Part shown: positions 23,521-35,135 of the stretch, one piece after another
How the letters are laid out: every line of letters starts with the position of its first letter
Numbering within the stretch: the first letter of the stretch is position 1
The notes under the pieces: model-generated
Told to the model about the DNA's origin: nothing
What the model saw: the letters and a program-made list of their open reading frames with translations, nothing else
Database searches by the model: none
NCBI GenBank assembly: GCA_021442155.1
Contig: CM038214.1
Coordinates: 137,182,040 to 137,246,039, forward strand
Length of the DNA stretch: 64,000 nt
Direction of reading: 5' to 3'
From: Cymbidium sinense
Lineage: Eukaryota; Streptophyta; Magnoliopsida; Asparagales; Orchidaceae
Made by a program: the position numbers and the translations under genes

Positions 23521-24870
23521 GTCAATTCCAATAAGGGTCCAAAATAGACAAGTCTTATCCCTTATTGATGTTGAACTCATCGAGAGATCCTCTCTTGAAG
23601 GGGAGGTTTCCATTGCCAAAAAGGATGAGGAGTCAGATTGGAGGCAACAATTTATAGATTATTTAAATATAGGCAAACTACCTCAAGAGGAATCATTGGC
23701 ACACCAGGTGAAGCAGAGAGCCCTTTCCTATACTCTTGTAAGCGGGACCATGCACCAGTCCTTTGATCATATATTACGTGTTTGGACAAACACGAAGCAG
23801 GATCGCGGACCGACACTCGGTTTATGCAAAGCACCAATCTAGTCCAAAGATGAAATCCAAGATGAAGAGATTAGGATACTACCGGCCTTCGATGATCACA
23901 GACTGCATTGATGTAGCTAGGAGATGCCACTAATGTCAGGTACACGGTGTTGTCCTACATCAACCACCCAACATTTTATATCTTACATTGGCCTCTTGGC
24001 CATTTGAGTGTTGGGGTACTGACATTGTGGGTCTGATTGATCCTCCTTCTTCCAAGGGTCACCAATTCATTCTAGCTGCCATCGACTACTTTTCCAAGTG
24101 GGTGGAGGCAATCCCACATAGAGAGGTCACAGCCCAGCATGTGCTCCAGTTTTTCAGGAACCATATGTATATAGGTTCAGGGTGCCTCGATGAATTATAT
24201 CCGATAATGGCACTACATTCAAGAGCACTAAAATTAATAGCTTTGCCTGAAGACATAACATAGATTAGAGGTACTTTACCATCTATTACCCAAGGGAAAA
24301 TGGGTTAGCATAAGCCTTCAATAAAACCCTCATTCAAATACTGAAGAAGACACTATATGACAATAAATGATGATGGCATGAACAGTTGGTTGAAGCCTTA
24401 TGGGCTTACCGTATCACATACAGAACTCCAACTCAATCTACCCCTTTCTCCTTAGTGTATGGGTCCGAAGCCGTTCTACCATTAGATGTCCAACTCCCAT
24501 CACTAAGGATAGTCGTGGGTAGTAAAATCATAATGGAACAGAATGCCAAGTTGCAGTTGGAAGAGCTCAAAGGTTTGGAGGAGAGATGCCTACGAGCATG
24601 CCAAAAATTTGAGTTATACAAAGCCAAGATTATTCAAGCTCATAATAAGTTGGTCCGTCGTAGAGCTTTTTAAGTAGGAGAGCTTATTTTAGTTCTAAGG
24701 AGACCAATTGTGAAAGATAGGAGGCAAGTTTGAACCCACTTGGCAAGGCTCTTATGCCATAGAGAAGGTCTACCAAGGAGGGTCTTATCAACTCATAAAT
24801 TGTAAAGGAGAGCGCACAATGCTTTCAATCAATGAGCTCTACCTAAAGAAATATTATCCATAAATCTTGT
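23521..24870 (+). pseudogene. int: Integrase of element B, inactivated
   Basis: The N-terminal lead-in (23540-23760) and a damaged HHCC zinc-finger region (23770-23940) are followed by the catalytic core. The frame at 23988-24263 encodes WPFECWGTDIVG with the first catalytic Asp, then AAIDYFSKWVEAIP. The second Asp (SDNGT at about 24215-24230) is in another frame behind a TGA. The DDE glutamate codon near 24309 is replaced by TAA. The C-terminal frame 24386-24673 keeps the WAYRITYRTPTQSTPFSLVY block and continues to about 24870, ending in the KKYYP-type terminus. There is no chromodomain, as expected for Tat. The missing glutamate and the frame breaks rule out activity. Confidence 0.9.
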
Positions 24871-27800
24871 TTGAAAATAATTATTAATAAAACTTTTTTT
24901 CATCTCAAATTTTGTTTCTTCTATGTTTGAACTATCTTTTGCTTGTGAATCCATGATGTATTTAGGGTAGGTATAAGAGAACCCAAGAGGCATCCTATCC
25001 CTCCACATCATAAACATAAACTACAAAATGATCCTCCAGTGCTATTAGGATAGGTGTAAGAGAACCCAAGTGGCATCCTATTCCTTCTTTCATAACATAA
25101 ATAAACATATATCTTTTATCTCATGCTACTTTGATGTGGGAGCAATCCCCTTGTGGCACTCACTCATTAGTCGCTCTAGGTTAGGTCTACATGTACTTCG
25201 CTAGTATGTCACCCCAGTGATCACTTGTTAGAGGATATGAGTCCCCGCGCTTTCTTCCTAACTTGACCATTGTAAACCACCGAGTGCCTCATTAGTACGG
25301 TAGATTTCACTGCCCAGCCTATGAGCTACCTCATGTTGACTTTGCTTAAGGAGATGTGAGTCCCCGTGCTTTCTTCTTGAACTAGCCATCATGCACTAAC
25401 TAGGTTGAGTATATTTGAGGTTTAGGATAAGTCCCCTAATGGCTCCTTTCCTCCTGACTACTTTAAGCTTGGGTCTAGTCCTAACACAGGACTCCTCGTT
25501 AAGTAGCCCTAGGTGATGTCTCTAAGCCAAAGGAAGAAGACTATCCGGTGAGTTTCACTTTAGAGAGATGTAAGCCTACACGTCTTCTTTCTAGACTAAT
25601 TATCACAAACCAACGGGCCTTAGGTCGGTTGATGTTCATTATGCTGATAGCGACTCACCCGATGGATACACCACTCTTGGCAGATGTGAGTCCCCATGCT
25701 TTCTCCTTGAGTTGGCCACCAAATACCTATTTGATATATGACTAGCCATGTTCTCCGTGGTGTTGGATTAAGCCTTTAGTGGCCTCATCCCTGCATTCTA
25801 TTTGGATCACATCCTTTGCACCCCATTTAGACACTACCCTGTTACTTTTGGATTGGATCCCTCTTTCCTAGTACCCCTGAGGTAATTTGTTTAACAGATG
25901 CACAGATTCTCCCTTGGTTCAGTAAATCATAGATAGGTCTGATTGATATAAGCTCCTTCTCAGTTTGATCCATCGCAAACCAACAGGGTCCATGTTAAAA
26001 TAAACTAAACAAATAAACAAAATTAATTTGCTTGTGGATTAGGAATTCAAGCCCCTAGTGGACCCTTTCCCAAGCAAGCATCCTCTCTTTAGGGTGGTGT
26101 CAGCAAAACTCCCTATAGGAATTGCCTGACTACTTTTAGATGAGATAAGTCCCCGGGTTGGCACTCTCTCAGTAGTCACCCTTAGGTCAGGTTCAACTTG
26201 TCATGCCACCAACGAGTTACCCCGGTGGTCATCTTTGCTTTGAAAGACATAAGTCAATTATGCATTCTTTCTAGCACGACCGTTGTAAACTAATGGGCAG
26301 CCCTAGGTCGGGCCCGATTTGTTGCGCAAGTGACCGATCACCCCAATGGTTCTTTATTTAGGAATATGTGAGTCCCCATGCTTTCTTCCTAACTTGACCA
26401 TTGCAAACTGAAAGGCACCCCTTAGGTTGGTTAGTTCTACCTAACGGCTGGTAGACTATCCTTTTAGATTTGTAAATCTAACACAAGTCTAGGGTGATAT
26501 TAGCTCCTTCTTAGTAGATACATTGCACACCGACAGGGTCTATCTAAAATTAAACTAATTATTCTTGAGTCGATATGAGTCCACAGTGGAATTCATTCAA
26601 ATAGTTGCCCTAGGTCAGAATTGATTGCCATCCGATCACCCCACTGATCCCTACTTTGGAAGATGTAAGTCTGCTTCGCTTTCTTCTTAGTACCATCATT
26701 GCACACTGAAAGGCAATCCTTAGGCTGGATAGTTCTACCTTATGGCTGGTAGAGTACCCCTTTAGACTTATAAATCTGAGACAGGTCAAGGCCGACATAG
26801 CTCCTTCTCAGTGGGTCCATCGCACGCCAACAGGGTCCATAATATAACATACTACAGTAAATTCAAATCAAATCAATATAAATCAAATTAATCATCAGGA
26901 CTACTCTTAAGTTGAGGTAAGACCCCCAACGGCACTAACTCAGTAGTCACCTTAGGTAGGGTCCGATCTGTTGCGCCATCGATAGATCACCCCAATGGCT
27001 AATCCCAACTTTGGAAGATGTAAGTCTGTTAGGTTTTCTTCCTAGTGCAGTCATTGCACACCAAAAGGCAACCCTTAGGTCGGATAGTCCTACCTTGTGG
27101 CTGGTAGACTACCCTATTGGATTTGTAAATCTGAGATAGGTCAAGGCCGACATAGCCCCTTCTCAGTGGGTCCATCGCACACCGATAGGGTCCATAACAT
27201 AACACACCAAATTAAATTAAATCAATTCAAATCAAATCAATATAAATTAAATTAATCATTAGGACTACTCTTGAGTTGAGGTAAGACCCCCAACGGCACT
27301 CACTTAGTAGTCGCCTTAGGTAGGGTCCAATTTGTTGCACCATCGATAGATCTCCCCAATAGCTGACCCCTACTTGGGAAGATGTAAGTCTGCTATGCCT
27401 TCTTCCTAGTACAGTTGTCACACCAAAGGCAACCCCTTAGGTCAGATAGTCCCACCTTATGGTAGTTAGCCTACCCCTTTGGACTTATAAATATAAGAGA
27501 GGCCAAGGCCCCCGTGGCTCCTTCTTAGTGTGGTCCATTGTACACCGATAGGGTCCATAATAAAATAAATTTAAAACCAACCTCTCTAGTGGAGTCAAAT
27601 TAAACATATCAAACAAACCAAATTTCTCTCCAGCAGGGCGCAAATCAAATTGGCTTCCCTAGTAGAACTCAGATTTTTATCAAACAAATTCAATTGAGTG
27701 TACATCCCCAACGGATATGCCCTCAATCTAGCCCTTCTCCCTAGTGGAGACATAATAAATTAAACCAACCTCTCTAATGGAGTCTAATCAAATAAATCAA

Positions 27801-28193
27801 AGAAATCCAATCAAATTCTTATCCTTGGTGGATAACTTGAACCTGTTTCCTGAGTGGAAGGTTCATGTACACAATCCCTAGCATATACACACCCAAACAA
27901 ATCATACTCATAATCAAACTTAGATCCATATCCCTCAGTGGATAACTTGAACCTGCTTCCCAAGTGGAAGGTTCGTGTACTCAACCCCTAGCATATTCCA
28001 TCTTGCTCTCTTATGTTCTTGGCATAAAGAGAGCTGCATCACACTAAGATCATGATTCTATCTACCTTTTAGGTATAGGTATAGATTACTTCCATTATTT
28101 GTTGTAATCTTTTGGATGTTGTTGATCATTTCGATCAACGCCAATACGTGCGGTGTGCCTTATCAGATACACCACACCTATTGGGGGTCCTTT
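24871..28193 (+). repeat. 3' non-coding region of element B with tandem repeats
   Basis: Non-coding sequence between integrase and 3' LTR. A short repeat with a GTAAGAGAACCCAAG core occurs twice (near 24970 and 25055). Most of the rest (25130-27600) is degenerate tandem repeats of about 340-430 bp containing AGTCCCC(G/A)TGCTTTCTTCCT, TTGACCATTG and GGTAGACTACCC landmarks. The clearest neighbours start at about 26569, 26911 and 27275 (spacings 342 and 364). A further shorter repeat with GATAACTTGAACCTG and GGAAGGTTC occurs at 27830 and 27940. Tandem repeats in the 3' region are a known feature of Tat-lineage elements. No extra or antisense ORF with recognisable product is seen. Confidence 0.85.
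28121..28178 (+). promoter_or_regulatory. Conserved terminal hairpins next to the 3' LTR
   Basis: Hairpin with arms GTTGATC (28121-28127) and GATCAAC (28133-28139), loop ATTTC; then a second one with arms GGTGTG (28152-28157) and CACACC (28173-28178). The counterpart before the LTR at 56281 (56200-56265) keeps both, with a pairing-preserving change (GTTGATC with GGTCAAC). The copy before 34146 keeps the second in altered form. A short CTATTGGGGG run follows at 28178-28187, the only candidate polypurine tract, and a weak one. Confidence 0.5.
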
Positions 28194-31100
28194 TGTTAAC
28201 CTCACTTTTGGAGTGAGCTCTCAACCCCATCCTCTTAGACTTAGGAATCTTCTAGACACTAAGATTTCCTTAGTCATAAGACACATCTAGTGATTAGGTG
28301 AACACTTAACCTAAGCTTAGAGACTTAGAAGTGTTAATCATCAGATTAGGCTTTGGCTCATATCTTAAGGAAGTTATCTATTCTATAGCCTAAACCCAAT
28401 CTAGATACACTTTATCAAATCAAACTTAGACTCAATTCTCAAACCAAATCTCAAATTCAAATTCAAATTCTAAATATAAATTTAAATTTTACTCCAAATG
28501 ATTGAAACCCAAAATTAAATTCAAATACTAAAACCCTTCCTAAGCCAAATGAACCACATTCATAAGCTTAGCCAAAACTCCCTTTAGATCAAATAAAACT
28601 CAATTGATCTCTTTATAAATCAATTATTCCTTCATTTATATTCACAAATATAAATGAAATCTAAATTCAAATGACCAAAATTATATCAAAAATCAAATCC
28701 AAACTCAATCTAAACCCTTTAAGCCAATTCTTTGGACTTAGCCAAATTATATCAAAATCAAGTCAAAACTAATGGATTTTCTCTTAAATTAATCATTCAT
28801 TTGATCATTTATCCAAATATAAATAAAACCTACAATCATCAAACCAATCTCAAGTCAACCCAAGTCAAGCTTAACTTAGCCCTTTTGACTTAAAACTTTT
28901 AATTTAGCCAAAATCAATTGGACTTCAACTTGATTTTTATTAAGTTTATATTCTAATCTAGAGCTCATATATAAGTTCAACTAAGCTCGAATCAAACCAA
29001 AATCAAACCAATTGACCCACTTAGGTCCACTTGACCCAAAGTGACCTAAAGGACCCATTTGAGCTAACTTCTAATCCAACCAAAATTGGATTGAACCAAG
29101 CTCACCAAAACCTTCCATCATGATTGTTAATCACCCTAGGATGATCAATTGTAATCAATTGGGCCAAACCAAACCCAATTGGCCATTTGATTCAAATTGA
29201 CCCAAATTGGCCTAAAGAAACAAATCGGGTCAAATCATGATCTAAACTAAATTGATTGCAACTAATGGCTCAAGTTCATTCCAATTTGATTATTGAACTT
29301 GACCAAAGCCATAATTAAACCCAATTTGATCAATCAAGCCCAATTGGTCAACTTGACCCAACCTAGCCCAAATTAGCCTAAAGAGTCAATTTGGTATAAA
29401 TCCAAATTAAACTCAAATTAATTCAAACCAAAGACCACATTCATCTTCAATTAGCCAATTGAACATGCTTCAACCAATAACCCAGCTAATTAATTTAGTC
29501 AAATGGGTCAATTGACCCAATATGACCCATATGACCCAAATTGGGCCAAATCCCTTGAAACCAAGCCATGACCCATTGGACTCTGATTAAACCTAACCCA
29601 AACCCATTTGGGATCAGCCCAAAATCAACCAAACCCATTTAAATCCCTCATGGATCCTTCCCCACATAGGATTCCACCCAACCTCATTTAATTCTCCCCA
29701 TCACATGCACTTAACTCCTCCCCAATATTTGCATTCAATTGAACTGATCATATGGCAGCAAGAGAGGACCTCTGGATCACTTGACTTGATTTGGACCATC
29801 CAATCTATGATCGGATGCTCCAGAGCGAGCCGCAGGTCATTTTCCCTTCCCACCCAACGACTGACGTCAGCGCCGCACATATTTTTTTTTATAAAAAAAT
29901 AATAATTTAAATCACCTAAAATTTTAAAAATTCATAAAAAAAAAAAATACTTAACCAAACATTGCAAATAAGGGCTAATTGGATTTGCCTTTCCGAGAGG
30001 AATCCAACAAACCCAAAATCCCTAAATTTTACTAAGTATTTTGAACTTAATTTGAGTTTTAGTGAAAATCAAATTTTATTAATTAAGCCAAAAATATATA
30101 TCATATTAAGTTGAAATTTTTAGGGATTGTAACTAAATTTTAAACACACCTACCATTAAAATTTCAAGTGAAAAGGACTTTTGGATTGGGAGAAATTAAA
30201 TTTTGAAGTTTAAATTGTCTATTTTAACAAAATAAATCAAATAAAAATTCAGAAATTTACAAAAATCTTCAAAATGGCTTAAATCACTTCAATTGATATC
30301 TAGGACTCTTAAGAAAATAATGTGATCTTCTAAATCTTAATGAACCCCAAACAAACACTTAAAAGCAGAGTTTAATCAATTAAAGTTAAAAACACAATCT
30401 AAAAATAATTTAAATATCAAATCAAAATTCAAAAATGAAATATCACTTAAGCAATCATTAATCAAACCTCAAATCAAAAAAATATCATTCTTAGATAAAA
30501 TTAAATTAAAAATGATTAAACCTATTTAAGTTAATAAAACTCAATTAAATAATTAAATCTTTAATCAAACTTAAAGTTAAACAAATCTAGGAAACTTTAA
30601 CATTGGTCAAACTAATATAACTAAACCTACACTAAGTATGGAATTTAATCATATGAAACTCCTTAATGAATATAAATAAACTGAAACTAATTAATCATTA
30701 AATAAACTAAAGATCAAATTGATTAATAAACCAATTCAACATAATCATTTGATAATAATCGAATTAAACCAAATAAAATTAAAGTAACTTAACATATGAT
30801 TAAATCATATCTATTTGGAATAAGATAATTAATTAATCATTAAATATTTCAACCTAATAACTAAATCAAACAAACATAATAAGTGAATCAAATCAATAAA
30901 ACTCTGATCATAAATAATCAAACTTAATTGAAATGAAATAAATAATTAATTCACTTAATAATAATAATGGTAATAAAAATAATCCTTTAATCAAATCAAA
31001 CTTAAGTAAAACACTTAACTAAATCAAATCATTCACATGTGGGAAATTAAGTCATTAATCTCTAATTAAACAAATCTTCAATTAATCAAATAATTTAAAA

Positions 31101-31762
31101 TTTTAATTACCCTTAATCAAACTTAATTAATCAATCATCTAATTAATGCAAACTTAATAAATAAATCCATCATCTTAATTAATAAAATTAATTTAAATAA
31201 GTTACATTATAGCTAACTCTAAAATTAAGCTTAAATCAAACCCCTAATTAAATTTAATAACCACACCCCTTAAGTAAACCAATTAATTTAATCAAATTAA
31301 TCATATTAAATATAAGCTTAATCAAACATAATTAAGATGCAATTAAATACTAATCAAAACTTAAATTAAACCTAAATCATTAAGTCATTAATCTCTAATT
31401 AAACAAACCCTTAATTAATCTAATAATTTAAAATTTTAATTACCATTAATCAAACTTAATTAATCAAACATATAATTAATGCAAACTTAATAAATTAATC
31501 CATCATCTTAATTAATCAAATTAATTTAAATAAGTTACATTAAAGCTAACTCTAAAATTAAGCTTAAATCAAACCCCAATTAAATTTAATAATCACACCC
31601 TCAAGTAAACCAATTAAGTTAATCAAATTAATCATATTAAATCTAAGCTTAATCAAACATAATTAAGATGTAATTAAATAATAATCAAAACCTAAATTAA
31701 ACATAAATCATTAAGTCATTAATCTCTAATTAAATAAACCCTTAATTAATCTAATAATTTAA
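28194..31762 (+). repeat. 3' LTR of element B, truncated
   Basis: Colinear with 7368-11320 of the 5' LTR, starting TGTTAACCTCA. It lacks the segment equivalent to 8897-9650 (754 bp: TATA box, donor-like site and most of the GATC island), so the join lies at 29769/29770. It keeps a TGACGTCA palindrome at 29862-29869, where the 5' LTR has TGACGTGA. It ends inside the second copy of the 332-bp repeats, at about 31762, and the next bases are integrase sequence of another element. The distal half of this LTR is therefore gone. Confidence 0.9.
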
Positions 31763-31884
31763 CTACAAAGTAGAATGCAAAATTGCAGTTAGAAGAGCTC
31801 GAAGATTTGGAGGAGAGTTACCTAAGGGCGTGCCAAAACTTTGAGTTGTACAAAGCCAAAATGATTCAAGCTAACAGCAACTCA
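31763..31884 (+). pseudogene. int: Integrase C-terminal fragment, probably of element A
   Basis: A short open stretch matching 24535-24650 and 53925-54030: QLEELEDLEESYLRACQNF, then the LYKAKMIQA helix. The bases before it (AGTAGAATGC) match element C better than B. At about 31883 it joins 3'-region sequence equivalent to 25655, so the last part of integrase and about 1 kb of 3' region are deleted. Its position after B's broken LTR suggests it is the resumption of element A, with the middle of A's pol deleted. Confidence 0.75.
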
Positions 31885-34145
31885 CCCGGTGAGTACACCA
31901 CTCTTGGCAGATATGAGTCCCCATACTTTTTCCTTGAGTTGGACACTAAATACCTATTGGATATATGACTAGCCATGTCATCTTCTCTAGGGTGTTGGAT
32001 TAAGCCCTTAACGACCCCATCCCCTGTGGGCACTCTATTTGGATTAAGTCCTTTGAGACTATTTAAATGCTACCCGTGTTACTTTTGGATTGGACAGTTC
32101 ACCTTTCCTAGTAGCCACCCCTGTGGTTGGAGAATTTATTCAGGATGCATGATTCTCCTCAATTCAAATCTAAGATAGAACTAGGCTGATATAAGCTCCT
32201 TCTCATTTGATCCCTTGCAAACTAATAGGGTCCATGCTAAAATGAACTAACCAAATTAAATAAACAAACAAAATTAATTCGCTTGTGGATTAGGAATTCA
32301 AGACCCCAAAGGGCCCCTTTTCCAAGCAGACATCCTATCTTTAGGGCAGTGTCAACAGAACTCCCTATAGGAATTGCTTGACTACCTGAGTTGAGATAAA
32401 TCCCCGGGTTGGTACTCACTCCGTAGTCACCATTAGGTCAGGTTTGATTTATTGCCTAAACCAACCAATCACCCCAATGGTCTTTTTTAGTGGAAGATGT
32501 GAGTCCCCGAGCTTTCTTCCCTTCAATTGATCATTGCAAATTGAAGGCACTCCTTTGGTCGAATAGTTCTCCCATCGACGAGAAGCTACTTCCTTTGGTT
32601 CAAGAATAGATAGGTCTATCGAGCTCCTTCATTTTATCCATCACAAACCAACGGAATCCATCAAAATAAACTAAAAATGAAATTAATCTTGACTATCTTT
32701 GAGCTGATTTAAGTCCTTCAATGGCATTCACTCAATAGTCAGCCCTAGGTGGAGTTCGATTGGTTGCTTCACCCCAGTGGTTCCTTGTTGTGGAAGATGC
32801 GAGTCCTCGCTTTCATCCTAACTTGACCATTGTATACCAAAAGGCATTTCCCCTTTGGTTGGATAGTCCTACCTTGTAGTTGGTAGACTACTCCCTTTGG
32901 ATTGGAAAATCTGAGTTAGGTCTAGGCTTCCATGGCCCTTACTCAGTGCAGTTCATCGTAAACTAATGGGATCCATCATAATCAAAATAAACAAATCTAA
33001 AAATGAAATTAATCTTGACAATCTTTGAGCTGATTTAAGTCCCCCAGTGGCATTCACTTAATAGTCAGCCCTAGGTCGGGTTCTATTGGTTGCCCAAACC
33101 AACCAATCACGCTAGTGGTTCCTTGTTATGAAAGATGTGAGTCCTTGCACTTTCTTCCTAACTTGACCATTGTATACCAAAAGGCATTTCCCCTTTGGTT
33201 GGATATGTATACCTTGTGATTGGTAGACTACTCCCTTTGGATTAGAAAATCTGAGTTAGGTCTAAGCTTCTCTGCCCCTACTCAGTGCTGTTCATCAAAA
33301 CTAATGGGATCCATCATAATCAAAATAAATAAATCTAAAAATGATATTAATCTTGACTATCTTTGAGCTTATTTAAGTCCCCCAGTGGCATTCACTCAAT
33401 AGTCAGTCCTAGGTCGGGTTGATTTGTTGCCCAAAGCAACCAATCACCCTAGTGGTTCCTTGTTGTGGAAGATGTGAGCCCTCGCACTTTCTTCCTAACT
33501 TGACCATTATATACCAAAAGGAATTTCCCCTTTGGTTGGATAGTCCTACCTTGTGGTTGGTAGACTACTCCCATTATACTGAAAAATCTGAGTTAGGTTT
33601 AGGCTTCCATGGCCCCTACTCAGTGCAGTTCATCACAAACTAATGGAATCCATAATCAAAATAAACAAATCTAAAAATGAAATTAATCTTGACTATCTTT
33701 GAGTTGATCTAAGTCCCCCAACGAAATTCACTCAATAGTCAGCCCTAGGTTGGGTTCAATCTGTTTCCTTGCCAATAGATTACCCCAACAACTAGTCTAT
33801 ACTTTGGAGGATGTAAGTCTACTATGCTTTCTTCCTAGTACAGCTGTTGCATACTGAAAGGCATCCCTTTGGTTGGCTAGCCCTACTATGTGCATAGTAA
33901 ACTACCCCTTTGGATTGGTAAATCTGAGTTAGGTCTTAGCCTCCATGGCTCCTACTTAGTGCAACCCATCGCAAACCAATAGGGTTCATCTCAAAATTCA
34001 AACCTAACTAAAATTTAAACAAGCTCAACCCTCTCCCCAATGAGAATCAAATCAAACCTTTATTTTCCTTGTGGATAGATTGTTGATCGCTCGCCATAAT
34101 ACATGGTGTTCCTTGTCAGCCACACCACACCTATTGGGTACCCTT
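31885..34145 (+). repeat. 3' non-coding region before the LTR at 34146
   Basis: Same region as 25650-28190 in element B but with a more regular tandem array. The GAGCTGATTTAAGTCC landmark recurs at 32701, 33027, 33365 and 33711 (spacings 326, 338 and 346). Each unit also carries the CTTTCTTCCTAACTTGACC and TGGTAGACTACTCCC landmarks. It ends with the TGGTGTTCCTTGTCAGCCAC hairpin remnant and CCTATTGGGTACCCTT directly before the LTR. The open frames here (for example 33419-33643) follow the repeat units and resemble no protein. Confidence 0.85.
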
Positions 34146-34558
34146 TGTTGACCTCATTTTTAGAATGAGCTCTCAACCCCTCCATCTTAGACATAGGACT
34201 TCTCTTAGTCTTTAAGAGTTCCTTAGTCTTAAGACACATCTAGTGATTAGGGGGACACTCAACCTAGCCCTAAAGACTTAGAAGAGTTAGCCATAGGAAT
34301 AGGTCATGCCTTAGGGGTGTTAGAAAAATTGCCTACCCTTAGCTTAAACCATTCCTCACTTTCCTTCCTTCAAGTCAAACTCCAAATCAATCTCAATTGA
34401 TTTTCTCCAAATTCAAATCAACTTCATATGATTGAAATTTATGATTGAAATCTGTGATTGAAACCCATGATCAATATTCCTAAGTCCTTAATCTTCCCTT
34501 AAGGACTTAACCAAAATCATGATCTAAACCAATTCAAATATTTAATATTTTTTGATAA

Positions 34559-35135
34559 TTCATTTATATTCTCATATATAAATGAAATATAAATTCAAAC
34601 CAATCAAACAAAACTCAAAATTCCAAATCAATTCATGAAAATTTCCTAAGTTCCTTAATTCTCCATTAATGAACTTAGCCAAAATCAACTCTAAACCAAT
34701 TCAAACTCATGGGATTTTCTCAAAACTCATTTATATTCTCATTTATATTCATATATATAAATGAAATATAAATATGAATCAATCAAATCAAAACCTCAAA
34801 TTAAATTCCCAACCTAAAAATTTCTTAAGTCCCTTAATTTTCCATTAAAGGACTTATCCAAAATCTTGATCAAACCATTTCAAATTCATGGAATTTTCTC
34901 TTAACTCATTTATATTCTCATTTATATTCACATATATAAATGAAATATAAATATAAATCAGTTAAACCAAATTCAAAAAATCAAACTCCATACTCCAAAA
35001 TTTTCCTAAGTCCTTTAAATCCTTCTTAATGGACTTAGCCCAAATCATGATTAAACTGCTTCAAATCTCTGAAATTTTATGTTGATCCATTTATATTCTC
35101 ATTTATATTCACATATATAAATGAAATATAAATAC
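34559..35135 (+). repeat. 180-bp tandem repeats with embedded hairpin, four copies
   Basis: Four units, each with a (T)TCATTTATAT / ATATAAATGA(A) inverted repeat (first one: arms 34559-34569 and 34576-34586; later ones near 34755, 34935 and 35117). Each is followed by CCTAAGTCC and a GGACTTA(G/T)CC segment. Minus-strand copies of the same array lie at 50270-50700. Confidence 0.8.

Larger units (their letters stand above)
7368..31762 (+). mobile_element. Element B, giant Tat-lineage LTR retrotransposon inserted in element A
   Basis: Runs from a 5' LTR (7368-14906) through the PBS (14917), leader array, gag and pol remnants and 3' region to a 3' LTR starting at 28194. The 3' LTR is lost after about 31762. 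The internal part is about 13.3 kb even after an internal pol deletion of about 1 kb. With two 7.5 kb LTRs the original element was at least 28 kb. The left boundary interrupts the RT gene of element A between codons. The right boundary is a deletion junction, so no target-site duplication can be checked; the 5 bp on the left side is ACCAC (7363-7367). Confidence 0.88.

Noticed and set aside
24674..24870. Chromodomain at the integrase C-terminus
   Set aside because: The sequence ends with the short KKYYP-type terminus; no chromodomain pattern is seen in B or C.
24871..28193. Extra 3' ORF (envelope-like or antisense) in the 3' region
   Set aside because: Only short frames following the repeat units; no conserved frame between elements B, C and the 31885-34145 region.
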